Positions 1-5,758 of a stretch of DNA of 5,758 nt are shown here, in pieces. How positions within the stretch are numbered: the first letter of the stretch is position 1; every line of letters starts with the position of its first letter. The position numbers and the translations under genes are program-made. The notes below the pieces were generated by a model that worked only from the letters and a program-made list of their open reading frames with translations, was not told the origin of the DNA and ran no database searches. Where the stretch lies: positions 1 to 5,758 of the forward strand of contig JAOUDU010000200.1 in the NCBI GenBank assembly GCA_029859085.1. Direction: 5' to 3'. Source of the DNA: Gammaproteobacteria bacterium. GTDB lineage: Bacteria; Pseudomonadota; Gammaproteobacteria; Pseudomonadales; Halieaceae.

Positions 1-879
1 GAGCCCGCTGCGTGCTGACCCTAGGGTGGAATGCGTGCCAAAAACCCAGTCCGACATTACAAAGCCGTTGAAGCCCCATTCGGTCTTCAGGATTTCCCTC
101 ACCAGTTGCCCGTTCTCGCCGCAGAACTGGCCATTGACCGAGTTATAGGCGGTCATCACCGCAGCCGCTCCTCCCTCTGCGACTGCCGCGCGGAATTGGG
201 GGAGGTAGATTTCCCGCAGGGTGCGCTCATCGATCGTCACGTCGACGTCGAATCGGGTGTCCTCGATACTGTTCGCCGCATAGTGTTTCGGGCTGGCCAG
301 CACGTACTCCTGGGCGCCCTGAACGAAGGCAACGGCCATGCGGGACAAAAGATGGACGTCCTCGCCGTAGGTCTCCTGGGAGCGCCCCCAGCCCGGATGG
401 CGGAGGTTGTTGATCGTGGGAGCCAGCAGTACGTTGCCGCCGGCGGCCCGCAGCTCCCGGCCCATCGCAGCACCCACGCGGCGCTCGAGCGCGGGATCCC
501 AGCTCGCGCCCCTGGCCATGCCGACCGGAAAGGTGGTTGCACCCTGTACGGGCGCCACGCCCCTGGGACCGTCTGCCATCACGAAGGGCGGTATGCCGAG
601 CCGTTCCACTCCCGGGCTACCCCAGAGGAGTCCTCCCTCGGGAAGCGGTATGGGGCCGTCGCCGGCCATCTGGGCAACCTTCTCCTCGATGGTCATTTGC
701 GCAACCAGTTTCCTGGCGCGCGCTCCCGCTCCGTCGTCGTCGCCGCCATTGCTGCAGCCGACTGGCAGGCACAGCGGAAGCAGGCAGATAAATAGCCATT
801 GCATCGATCGACGGGGGCGGATGCCGGCGTCGACCGCAATCTCGAGGCGGTGCGGCCGGGCCCGGAGCAGTGACTTCAT
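1..879 (-). CDS. Glycoside hydrolase family 3 lipoprotein, beta-glucosidase-like (3' end beyond the window)
   Basis: An open minus-strand frame of 293 codons that runs off the left edge. GH3 enzymes hydrolyse terminal beta-linked sugars through a retaining mechanism. Visible family motifs: the helix LVAQMTIEEKVAQM (residues 58-71), MADGPRG (101-107), LAPTINNLRHPGWGRSQETY (152-171), the SPKHY Lys-His pair (196-200), TAYNSVNG (243-250), and VMSDW (274-278), where Asp277 is the expected catalytic nucleophile. The C-terminal domain with the acid/base residue is outside the window. The N-terminus has a hydrophobic stretch ending in lipobox LPVGC; Cys42 would be lipidated, and Ser at +2 favours the outer membrane. 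I chose the ATG at 879 because it lies 13 nt after the oxygenase stop, as in an operon. ATG 804 would give a tighter 17-residue signal peptide but has no ribosome site. GH3 membership is firm; substrate is unknown. Confidence 0.9.
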   Translation of the reverse strand, partial: MKSLLRARPHRLEIAVDAGIRPRRSMQWLFICLLPLCLPVGCSNGGDDDGAGARARKLVAQMTIEEKVAQMAGDGPIPLPEGGLLWGSPGVERLGIPPFVMADGPRGVAPVQGATTFPVGMARGASWDPALERRVGAAMGRELRAAGGNVLLAPTINNLRHPGWGRSQETYGEDVHLLSRMAVAFVQGAQEYVLASPKHYAANSIEDTRFDVDVTIDERTLREIYLPQFRAAVAEGGAAAVMTAYNSVNGQFCGENGQLVREILKTEWGFNGFVMSDWVFGTHSTLGSARSGL

Positions 880-892
880 CCTGGCCCAGCCG

Positions 893-2362
893 TCAAGGAC
901 TGAGAAAGACTTGGTCGGTAAAATGCCCGTGAAAACCGAAGGGCACGTGGTGCGACAGCTTCACCGCCGCGATCTCATCCTCCGGGTTGCGCGCATCGAG
1001 GATCACGATTTCTGTCAGGTGAGTGGCGGCGTCATAGACGAATGAGAGCAGGTAGCCATCGTCTTCGGAGCTGGCGCGACTCCCGGGCGCAAACAGGGTT
1101 TCCGAGGTGTAGCGGTCCCGGCCGTGGTCCCTCGTCACGTAAGTGCCACTGGCTGTGTCCAGCTTTACCAGCGCATTGAACGTGTACGGCGTGCCGTTAT
1201 CCAGCGCGGCGACATAGTACAGGAACTTGCTGCGGCAGCCTGTTGTGCGCCTGTTCCAGGCCGGGAATTCACCGTGTGGCGCATGGCAGTAAAATTCATG
1301 CCGGACCTCACCGGTTTTTACATTGCAGCGATACCGGTAAATCGGCCCGCCCGTGAGCCTGTCTATGGAAAACACGTCTCCCAGGCCCGAGAAATTCTGG
1401 ACGTCATTCGACTGGATTAAATCGGTCACGATTTCATCCCCGACCTCACAGGAATTGCCGAAGTGAACGACTATCCCGGGCGGCAGCTCAAAGGTCTGAG
1501 CGACGCGCATGGTCCGCAGGTCGACGATAATCCCCTGCACCGGCTGGCCCATGCGGTATCCCATCGTGTCTTTGAGAGTCTTCGTCCCCAACAGTGGCCC
1601 GGCCAGGCTGAAGGAAATGGAACTGAACAGGAAAAGGGCGTAGTTCTCGGTCAGGCCGAAGTCGTGCAGGAAAGGAAACTCACTCAGCGGTATCCGGCAG
1701 GTTCGGGCAATCCTGCCTTGCAGGTTGATGTCATAGACATCGAGCGTCAGCTTCAACCCGGTCAGCCCCAGCCCGGTGATATTGATCCCGAAATTGATCT
1801 GGTGGCCGGTTTTGGGGTTGATCTTGCCGTGCGCACTCATGGTTCTGGCCGACGTCAGTCCGCCTTCATACAGCTCCTTGCCCATGGTTTCCAGGGTGGA
1901 GGGGTCAAGCCGGTAGGGTTGCCCGCCTTCATAAAACGCGCACAACTTTTCGCCGTGCCACGACACGCTGGTGTTTGCAGTGTTCGCCATCGGCCGCAGG
2001 AAGTTGGCCGGCAGGCCGCCCTCAATCTGGGTGCCGAACCCGCGCGAACAGATCTTCCCGGCCGCTTTGTCCTTCAGGTATTGTGGCGTGCGCACGTAAC
2101 GATTCCTGAAGTGGGCCCTGCCCTCCACGAATGTGACTGCGCTGATCATGCCGGGGCCATCAAACCAGTGACCGTATTGCTGCTCGCCGGCTTTCATGGT
2201 GCCCGGGCCGTTCCTGAAAAAGGTCCCGTTCAGGTCAGGCGGGATCTTGCCCCTGACGTCGTCCACCCAGCCGGAATGCTCGTGCTCCAGGCCGGCAAAA
2301 CCCCGGTGAAAATCGCGCTGTTGCCCGATCATGGATTTCAGCCCTGGCTCCACCAATCCCAT
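893..2362 (-). CDS. Carotenoid/apocarotenoid cleavage oxygenase (RPE65/CCD family, ACO-like)
   Basis: A 489-residue non-haem Fe(II) dioxygenase of the carotenoid cleavage/RPE65 family, which cuts a polyene double bond with O2 to give two aldehydes or ketones. The seven-bladed propeller ligands are all present: His178 (SAHGK), His233 (LHDFG), His300 (VVHFGN) and His478 (GFHGHF). Second-shell Glu145 (FYEGGQPYRLDP), Glu365 (GEFPAWN) and Glu421 (SETLFAPG) are also present. From memory, Synechocystis apocarotenoid-15,15'-oxygenase (490 aa) uses His183/238/304/484 and Glu150/370/426, so spacing is almost identical. The N-terminal FRNGP (49-53) and FRNRYVRT (85-92) blocks also resemble ACO more than lignostilbene dioxygenases. 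There is no signal peptide, so it is cytoplasmic or a peripheral membrane enzyme. A GAGGA ribosome site (2370-2374) lies 7 nt before the start. It leads the leftward operon. Family is certain; substrate (apocarotenal, carotenoid or stilbene) is inferred. Confidence 0.95.
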   Translation of the reverse strand: MGLVEPGLKSMIGQQRDFHRGFAGLEHEHSGWVDDVRGKIPPDLNGTFFRNGPGTMKAGEQQYGHWFDGPGMISAVTFVEGRAHFRNRYVRTPQYLKDKAAGKICSRGFGTQIEGGLPANFLRPMANTANTSVSWHGEKLCAFYEGGQPYRLDPSTLETMGKELYEGGLTSARTMSAHGKINPKTGHQINFGINITGLGLTGLKLTLDVYDINLQGRIARTCRIPLSEFPFLHDFGLTENYALFLFSSISFSLAGPLLGTKTLKDTMGYRMGQPVQGIIVDLRTMRVAQTFELPPGIVVHFGNSCEVGDEIVTDLIQSNDVQNFSGLGDVFSIDRLTGGPIYRYRCNVKTGEVRHEFYCHAPHGEFPAWNRRTTGCRSKFLYYVAALDNGTPYTFNALVKLDTASGTYVTRDHGRDRYTSETLFAPGSRASSEDDGYLLSFVYDAATHLTEIVILDARNPEDEIAAVKLSHHVPFGFHGHFTDQVFLSP

Positions 2363-2369
2363 TTTTTCT

Positions 2370-2374
2370 TCCTC
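2370..2374 (-). promoter_or_regulatory. Ribosome binding site of the carotenoid oxygenase gene
   Basis: On the minus strand GAGGA is followed by a 7-nt A-rich spacer and the ATG at 2362. This strong Shine-Dalgarno match fixes the start of the oxygenase. Confidence 0.75.
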
Positions 2375-2430
2375 ATTTGCGGTTCGCCGGATCGCTCACT
2401 TGTGCAGCCTACCCTTTATCGGAATCGGCT

Positions 2431-2446
2431 GGAAGCGGCCGCTTCC
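2431..2446. repeat. Perfect 16-bp palindrome, candidate operator
   Basis: GGAAGCGGCCGCTTCC equals its own reverse complement over all 16 bases. Its centre lies about 76 bp upstream of the oxygenase start and about 156 bp upstream of the SDR start. A dimeric regulator could bind here and control both operons, but no regulator gene is present in the window, so the operator role is an inference. The palindrome itself is certain. Confidence 0.6.
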
Positions 2447-2594
2447 CTCCAGCGCCTGTCACCGGGGCTGGCCGCGCAGTGCAGCCGGCACCTCGCGGGT
2501 TGCAAGTGCTTGCGCCGGCCGAGGCAAAACAGGTTGCAGTCGGCAGGCAGCCGGTTAGACTTGCGCTTTCCATCACATTGGGGACCACCCGACA

Positions 2595-3614
2595 ATGCCT
2601 GAAACGCTTGCCAACGTGCAAAGCATGGCCCAGCCCTGGATCATGGCCACCGGTATCATCGTCTGGAGCGTTCTGGCGCTCATGCTGCTGCATAAAATAG
2701 TCACGGTAATACGCGAACGGGCGCAGCTGGATATCAGCGGAAGATGGATAGCGGTCACCGGATGTGACTCCGGCTTCGGGCGCGGTGTCGTCGAGGCGCT
2801 GGTCGCGCGCAGGGCGATGGTGATTGCGTGCTGCCTCACGCCGGAGGGCGCATCCGCCGCGCTGGAGGCCGGCGCCCGGCTGGCGCCCTGCCTGGACCTA
2901 AAGGACGAGCGCGCGATCCTGCGGGCGGCGCAAGAGGTCGAGACCGCGTGTGAAGGCGGGCTCTGGGGCCTCGTGCACTGCGCCGGAATCGTGCTTCCCG
3001 GTTTTGCCGACTACCAGCCGATCTCTTTCTACAGGGAGGTGATGGAAGTCAATTTTTTCGCACCGGTACTGCTGACCCAGAAATTGATTCCGGGTTTAAG
3101 AAGGACCCGGGGACGGATTGTCCTTGTCAGCAGCGTGGACGGCCTGGTCAGCCTTCCCGGAAATGCGCCATATGACGCCTCCAAGTTCGCCGTGGAGGCT
3201 TACGCCGATGCACTGCGGGCGGAACTGTCCTTCTGGGACGTTTCCGTCAGCGTGATCAATCCCTCGACAATGCGGACGCCAATGTCGATGAAATTTTTCG
3301 AGGCCCACCGCAAGGCCTGGCTGGAAATGGAGCGTATAGACCCGGCCGGCGAGTGGAAATCGATGTGGCCCCGGGAGTGGCTGGAGGAGTACATAGAGCT
3401 GAACACGCGGCAACTCGACAAGATATCGCAGGATCCGATCCACGCGGTCCGCGATATTTCCCATGCACTCACGGCCCGTCGACCGCGCCTGCGCTATCTC
3501 AGTGGAACCGCTGCCAAAACCCTGTTTTACGCATTATGGGTGGGTCCGGAGTCCTGGGCGCTGCGGTTCAAGCGGGTAATGATACAGCCACCACCCCCTG
3601 TGAACCCCCTATGA
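2595..3614 (+). CDS. Membrane-anchored short-chain dehydrogenase, retinol-dehydrogenase-like (SDR9C type)
   Basis: A 339-residue NAD(P)-dependent short-chain dehydrogenase. An N-terminal transmembrane helix (about 14-35) is followed by basic residues, which fits a membrane-anchored enzyme with a cytosolic catalytic domain. The Rossmann motif is TGCDSGFG (55-62), followed by ACCLTPEGA (78-86), CLDLKD (99-104) and GLWGLVHCAGI (122-132). Catalytic residues are Asn153, Ser180 (VSSVDG), Tyr193 and Lys197 (PYDASK). TGCDSGFG, CLTxxGA and GLWGLV are typical of animal retinol and 17-beta/3-hydroxysteroid dehydrogenases, so the likely substrate is a hydrophobic alcohol or aldehyde. Oddities: HCAG replaces the usual NNAG, and INPSTMRTPM replaces the usual PGxxxT loop. 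The ATG at 2595 has only a weak GGGGA 10 nt upstream; ATG 2625 would also keep the anchor. The stop overlaps the next start. The SDR call is firm; retinoid use is inferred partly from the divergent oxygenase, and steroid or other lipid alcohols remain possible. Confidence 0.92.
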   Translation: MPETLANVQSMAQPWIMATGIIVWSVLALMLLHKIVTVIRERAQLDISGRWIAVTGCDSGFGRGVVEALVARRAMVIACCLTPEGASAALEAGARLAPCLDLKDERAILRAAQEVETACEGGLWGLVHCAGIVLPGFADYQPISFYREVMEVNFFAPVLLTQKLIPGLRRTRGRIVLVSSVDGLVSLPGNAPYDASKFAVEAYADALRAELSFWDVSVSVINPSTMRTPMSMKFFEAHRKAWLEMERIDPAGEWKSMWPREWLEEYIELNTRQLDKISQDPIHAVRDISHALTARRPRLRYLSGTAAKTLFYALWVGPESWALRFKRVMIQPPPPVNPL

Positions 3615-4069
3615 ATATCACCGGCTTGCTCCATATCAATATCAACTGCAGCGACTTTGACCGCTCCCTCAGGTTTTATGAAATGCTGGGATTCAAGGTC
3701 CTGATGGCGGTACAGCCTGAGGGTGCCGGTGACGTCGCCGCGGCGGTCGGAATGACATCCTATGAGGTCCGCGGCGCCCTGATGAAGCACCGGGACGGCT
3801 CGGTGATAGACCTGCTGGAGTGGCGCGACCCCGGCGACACGACGCCACCCTACGAGAGGCTTAACCACCTGGGTCTGGGGCGCATCGCCTTCGTCACGAC
3901 TGACATCGAGGCCGATATCGAACGCCTGCAAGCCGAGGGCGTTGAATTTCTTTCGCCCAGGCCGGCCGCGGTTGCGGGGCCGCGCGGCAGCACCACGCGG
4001 TTTATCTGCTTCCGGGACCCGGATGGTACCGTGCTGGAACTGGTCGATATGGGTGTCATGGCGCCCTGA
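3611..4069 (+). CDS. VOC superfamily (glyoxalase-fold) metalloprotein
   Basis: A 152-residue protein with two beta-alpha-beta-beta-beta modules, as in glyoxalase I, methylmalonyl-CoA epimerase and extradiol dioxygenases. Module one has LHININCSDFDRSLRFYEML (7-26) and IDLLEW (66-71). Module two has LNHLGLGRIAFVTTDI (84-99), FRDPDGT (134-140) and VLELVD (141-146). His8, Glu70, His86 and Glu143 sit at the four positions that bind a divalent metal in glyoxalase I, so it is probably a metalloenzyme. The start is the ATGA that overlaps the SDR stop. No ribosome site is visible, so translation is likely coupled to the SDR gene. A longer in-frame extension upstream exists but lies inside the SDR gene and lacks family similarity. 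Substrate is unknown; an aldehyde, a thioester or an aromatic product of the neighbouring enzymes is possible. Confidence 0.9.
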   Translation: MNITGLLHININCSDFDRSLRFYEMLGFKVLMAVQPEGAGDVAAAVGMTSYEVRGALMKHRDGSVIDLLEWRDPGDTTPPYERLNHLGLGRIAFVTTDIEADIERLQAEGVEFLSPRPAAVAGPRGSTTRFICFRDPDGTVLELVDMGVMAP

Positions 4070-4100
4070 TCCGACCCGAACCCCTTACCCCACAGTTATT

Positions 4101-4104
4101 GGAG
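4101..4104 (+). promoter_or_regulatory. Ribosome binding site of the saccharopine-dehydrogenase-like gene
   Basis: GGAG lies 5 nt before the ATG at 4110. It decides this start over in-frame codons further upstream (from 3942), which would overlap the VOC gene and add sequence unlike the family. Confidence 0.7.
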
Positions 4105-4109
4105 ATCAG

Positions 4110-5288
4110 ATGAACGACGCCAGGGAATTCGACATTGTCATTTACGGCGCCAGCGGCTTCACCGGTCGCCTGGTTGCTGAGTATATGGTTGCCCACAATG
4201 GCCTGGGGCTGCGCTGGGCGATGGCGGGAAGAAGCCTGGAGAAACTGGCCGGGGTGCGCGATGACATAGGTGCCCCGCCCGACACACCGCTGGTGGCGGC
4301 CGATGCCGATGACCCGGCCTCCATTGCCGCCATGGTGGGCAGCGCCCGCTGTGTCTGCACCCTTGTGGGACCCTATCAGTTCTACGGCTCCGGCCTGGTG
4401 GCGGCCTGCGCGAAGGCGGGCACCCACTACGTCGACCTGTCCGGTGAACCCCTGTGGATGCATGAAATGATTCTAAAGCACCAGCGGGAGGCCGCCGCCA
4501 GCGGCGCCCGCATCGTGCACAGCTGCGGGTTTGACTCGGTGCCCTTCGATCTCGGTGTGCTGTACCTGCAGAATGCCGCCCGGGACCGCTTCGGCAAGCC
4601 CTGCCAGCAGGTGCATGCCCGGGTCAGGGCGATGAAAGGCGCGTTTTCGGGCGGTACCGCCAGCTCACTCAATGCCACCGATGCCGTCACCGGCAGGGAT
4701 GAGGGCCTGCGCGCGATCATGCGCGATCCCTTCTGCCTCGCCAACGGGTTCCGGGGCCCGGAGCAGCCTGCCGGTGACCGGGTTTATGAGGACCCGATGA
4801 TCGGCCAGTGGGTCGCCCCGTTCATCATGGCCGCGATCAACACCAAGAATATTCACCGCTCCAATGCGCTGATGGGCCATCCCTACGGCACCGACTTCAG
4901 GTACGACGAAATGATGGTGACCGGGCCCGGCGACAGGGGCAGGGCGGTGGCGGAAGTCGTCGCCTCGGTCAACCCGCTGGTCGGTGAGGGCGCGCCCAAG
5001 CCGGGTGAGGGCCCGTCCAGGGAGGTGCGCGAGGCCGGCTACTTCAATGTCCTGTTTATCGGCATTACAGATGACGGCCGGGAAATTCGCACTGTCGTTA
5101 CCGGCGACATGGACCCCGGCTACGGTTCAACCTCGAAAATGATCTCCGAGAGCGCGGCCTGCCTGGTGCAGGATTGCGCGGACCTGCCCGGCGGTTTCTA
5201 TACCAGCGCCCCCGCGATGGGGGAGCGCCTGATGCAACGGCTGGTAGCCAGGGCGGGGTTCACCTTTGGCCTGGAGGACGCGCCGTAA
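4110..5288 (+). CDS. Saccharopine dehydrogenase-like oxidoreductase (SCCPDH / trans-acting enoyl reductase family)
   Basis: A 392-residue protein with an N-terminal NAD(P)-binding Rossmann domain: IVIYGASGFTGR (9-20), with Gly13, Gly16 and Gly19 as the dinucleotide loop. Then follow AMAGRS, LVGPYQFYGS and THYVDLSGE, and the family's HSCGFDSVPFDLG block. This layout matches human SCCPDH-like proteins and the mycobacterial trans-acting enoyl reductases, not true lysine-pathway saccharopine dehydrogenases. Family members are linked to reduction of lipid or polyketide substrates, often at membranes. No signal peptide is seen. It lies 40 nt after the VOC gene in the same direction and probably in the same operon, which suggests a reductive step on a hydrophobic product. 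The reaction cannot be read from the sequence. Family assignment is strong; an enoyl-reductase function is only plausible. Confidence 0.9.
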   Translation: MNDAREFDIVIYGASGFTGRLVAEYMVAHNGLGLRWAMAGRSLEKLAGVRDDIGAPPDTPLVAADADDPASIAAMVGSARCVCTLVGPYQFYGSGLVAACAKAGTHYVDLSGEPLWMHEMILKHQREAAASGARIVHSCGFDSVPFDLGVLYLQNAARDRFGKPCQQVHARVRAMKGAFSGGTASSLNATDAVTGRDEGLRAIMRDPFCLANGFRGPEQPAGDRVYEDPMIGQWVAPFIMAAINTKNIHRSNALMGHPYGTDFRYDEMMVTGPGDRGRAVAEVVASVNPLVGEGAPKPGEGPSREVREAGYFNVLFIGITDDGREIRTVVTGDMDPGYGSTSKMISESAACLVQDCADLPGGFYTSAPAMGERLMQRLVARAGFTFGLEDAP

Positions 5289-5296
5289 CAGGGCGC
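5280..5296. terminator. Short hairpin between convergent genes, possible weak terminator
   Basis: GCGCC (5280-5284) and GGCGC (5292-5296) can pair as a 5-bp stem around a 7-nt loop, across the 7-nt gap between two convergent stop codons. There is no T-tract on either side, so an intrinsic terminator is doubtful. It is the only candidate near these gene ends. Confidence 0.25.
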
Positions 5297-5758
5297 TACT
5301 GCAGCTGCTGTCGCGCCGAGGCCAGGCGCACACAGACCGCGAAGGCCGCCACCGCGTCTTTTACAGCCTGCTGCGTGGCGAAAGTGGGCGCCAGGCGGAT
5401 ATTGCTGTCCAGGGGGTCCTTGCCGTAGGGGAAGGTGGCGCCGGCGGGGGTCAGCTTCACCCCGATGTCCCCCGCCAGCCTGACGACCTCCGCGGCCAGG
5501 CCGGGGCGGGTATCGAAGGAAATGAAATAGCCCCCCCGGGGCCTGGTCCAGGTGCCCATGCCTGTCCCGGCCAGCTCCCGTTCCAGGATCTCCAGCACGC
5601 TCTCGAACCGGGGCCGGACCAGGGCGGCGTGGTGCGCCATGTGGGCCGCCAGGTTGTCGCTGTCCCGCAGGAAGCGCACGTGGCGCAGCTGGTTGACCTT
5701 GTCCGGGCCGATTGTCTGGTAGCCCAGGTGCCTGCCCAGCGCCGCCAGGTTGTCCACG
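5296..5758 (-). CDS. Aspartate aminotransferase, type Ic (C-terminal part; start beyond the window)
   Basis: The last 153 or so residues of a PLP-dependent fold-type I aminotransferase; the frame is open to the right edge, so the GTG at 5757 is internal. Motifs match the aspartate aminotransferase/MocR-like family typified by Corynebacterium AspT: IGPDKVNQLRHVRF (residues 16-29 of the visible part), RGGYFISFD (74-82), KLTPAGATFPYG (101-112) and DSNIRLAPTF (117-126). Arg121 of this fragment should bind the substrate alpha-carboxylate. The PLP lysine lies upstream, outside the window. The enzyme would move an amino group between aspartate and 2-oxoglutarate. It faces the preceding operon with only 7 nt between stop codons and probably belongs to a separate transcription unit. 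Substrate choice within the family is less certain than the family itself. Confidence 0.9.
   Translation of the reverse strand, partial: VDNLAALGRHLGYQTIGPDKVNQLRHVRFLRDSDNLAAHMAHHAALVRPRFESVLEILERELAGTGMGTWTRPRGGYFISFDTRPGLAAEVVRLAGDIGVKLTPAGATFPYGKDPLDSNIRLAPTFATQQAVKDAVAAFAVCVRLASARQQLQ

Larger units (their letters stand above)
2363..2594. promoter_or_regulatory. Divergent intergenic region between the oxygenase and retinol-dehydrogenase-like operons
   Basis: A 232-bp non-coding stretch between two divergent start codons, so promoters for both operons must lie here or overlap the genes. I see no convincing -35/-10 pair on either strand. It contains a perfect 16-bp palindrome (2431-2446) and a smaller GCAAG-TG-CTTGC inverted repeat (2502-2513). 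That repeat is flanked by two GCCGGC copies (2484-2489 and 2514-2519). The part proximal to the SDR gene is less GC-rich than the middle. Confidence 0.6.

Noticed and set aside
31..795. A 254-codon open frame on the plus strand at the left edge
   Set aside because: It is antisense to the GH3 gene. Its translation shows no family motif, whereas the minus strand gives continuous GH3 motifs.
617..804. A short minus-strand frame starting at 799 in front of the GH3 domain
   Set aside because: It is shifted by one base relative to the GH3 frame and encodes an arginine-rich, featureless peptide. The frame beside it gives the lipoprotein signal and reads straight into GH3, so no frameshift is needed.
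2400..2440. Possible promoter for the oxygenase on the minus strand (TTCCAG, 17 nt, TAGGCT)
   Set aside because: Both hexamers match the consensus poorly and the pairing could be chance.
2554..2585. Possible sigma-70 promoter (TTAGAC with a 17-nt spacer) before the SDR gene
   Set aside because: The hexamer at the -10 position (TTGGGG) does not resemble TATAAT, so there is no support beyond a weak -35.
1463..2602. A 379-codon open frame on the plus strand opposite the carotenoid oxygenase
   Set aside because: It is antisense to a gene with all catalytic residues of its family, has no recognisable domain, and overlaps the divergent start region. It is a shadow of the GC-rich coding strand.
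3353..3610. In-frame N-terminal extension of the VOC protein
   Set aside because: It lies entirely inside the SDR gene in another frame. The VOC fold begins right at the ATG at 3611, and the ATGA overlap is a usual coupled start.

Overview
The window looks like a piece of a proteobacterial chromosome with fairly high GC. A marine gammaproteobacterium of the Halieaceae/Spongiibacteraceae kind would fit, given the gene content, the Gram-negative lipoprotein signal and the dense operons. This placement is an inference and has not been tested. No tRNA, rRNA, CRISPR array or mobile element is visible.

Layout: two operons diverge from a 232-bp intergenic region (2363-2594). The leftward operon holds an apocarotenoid-15,15'-oxygenase-type carotenoid cleavage enzyme (893-2362). 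Thirteen bases after it comes a glycoside hydrolase family 3 lipoprotein (1-879) that runs off the left edge. The GH3 gene must be read on the minus strand. The rightward operon holds a membrane-anchored SDR of the retinol-dehydrogenase type (2595-3614), a VOC/glyoxalase-fold protein (3611-4069, ATGA overlap with the SDR gene) and a saccharopine-dehydrogenase-like/trans-acting enoyl-reductase-like oxidoreductase (4110-5288). A type Ic aspartate aminotransferase (5296-5758, incomplete at its 5' end) points back toward this operon and is probably unrelated.

How the genes may work together: the cleavage oxygenase keeps all four iron-binding histidines and all three second-shell glutamates of cyanobacterial apocarotenoid oxygenase at nearly the same residue numbers. 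Its divergent neighbour carries the TGCDSGFG and GLWGLV signatures of animal-type retinol dehydrogenases (SDR9C group) and an N-terminal membrane anchor. Together they suggest a small retinoid/apocarotenoid module in which a polyene is cleaved to an aldehyde such as retinal, which is then reduced or interconverted as an alcohol. The VOC protein and the second reductase would act on later products. The GH3 lipoprotein could release glycosylated precursors outside the cytoplasm, but that link is speculative. A perfect 16-bp palindrome (2431-2446) between the two operons is a candidate shared operator.
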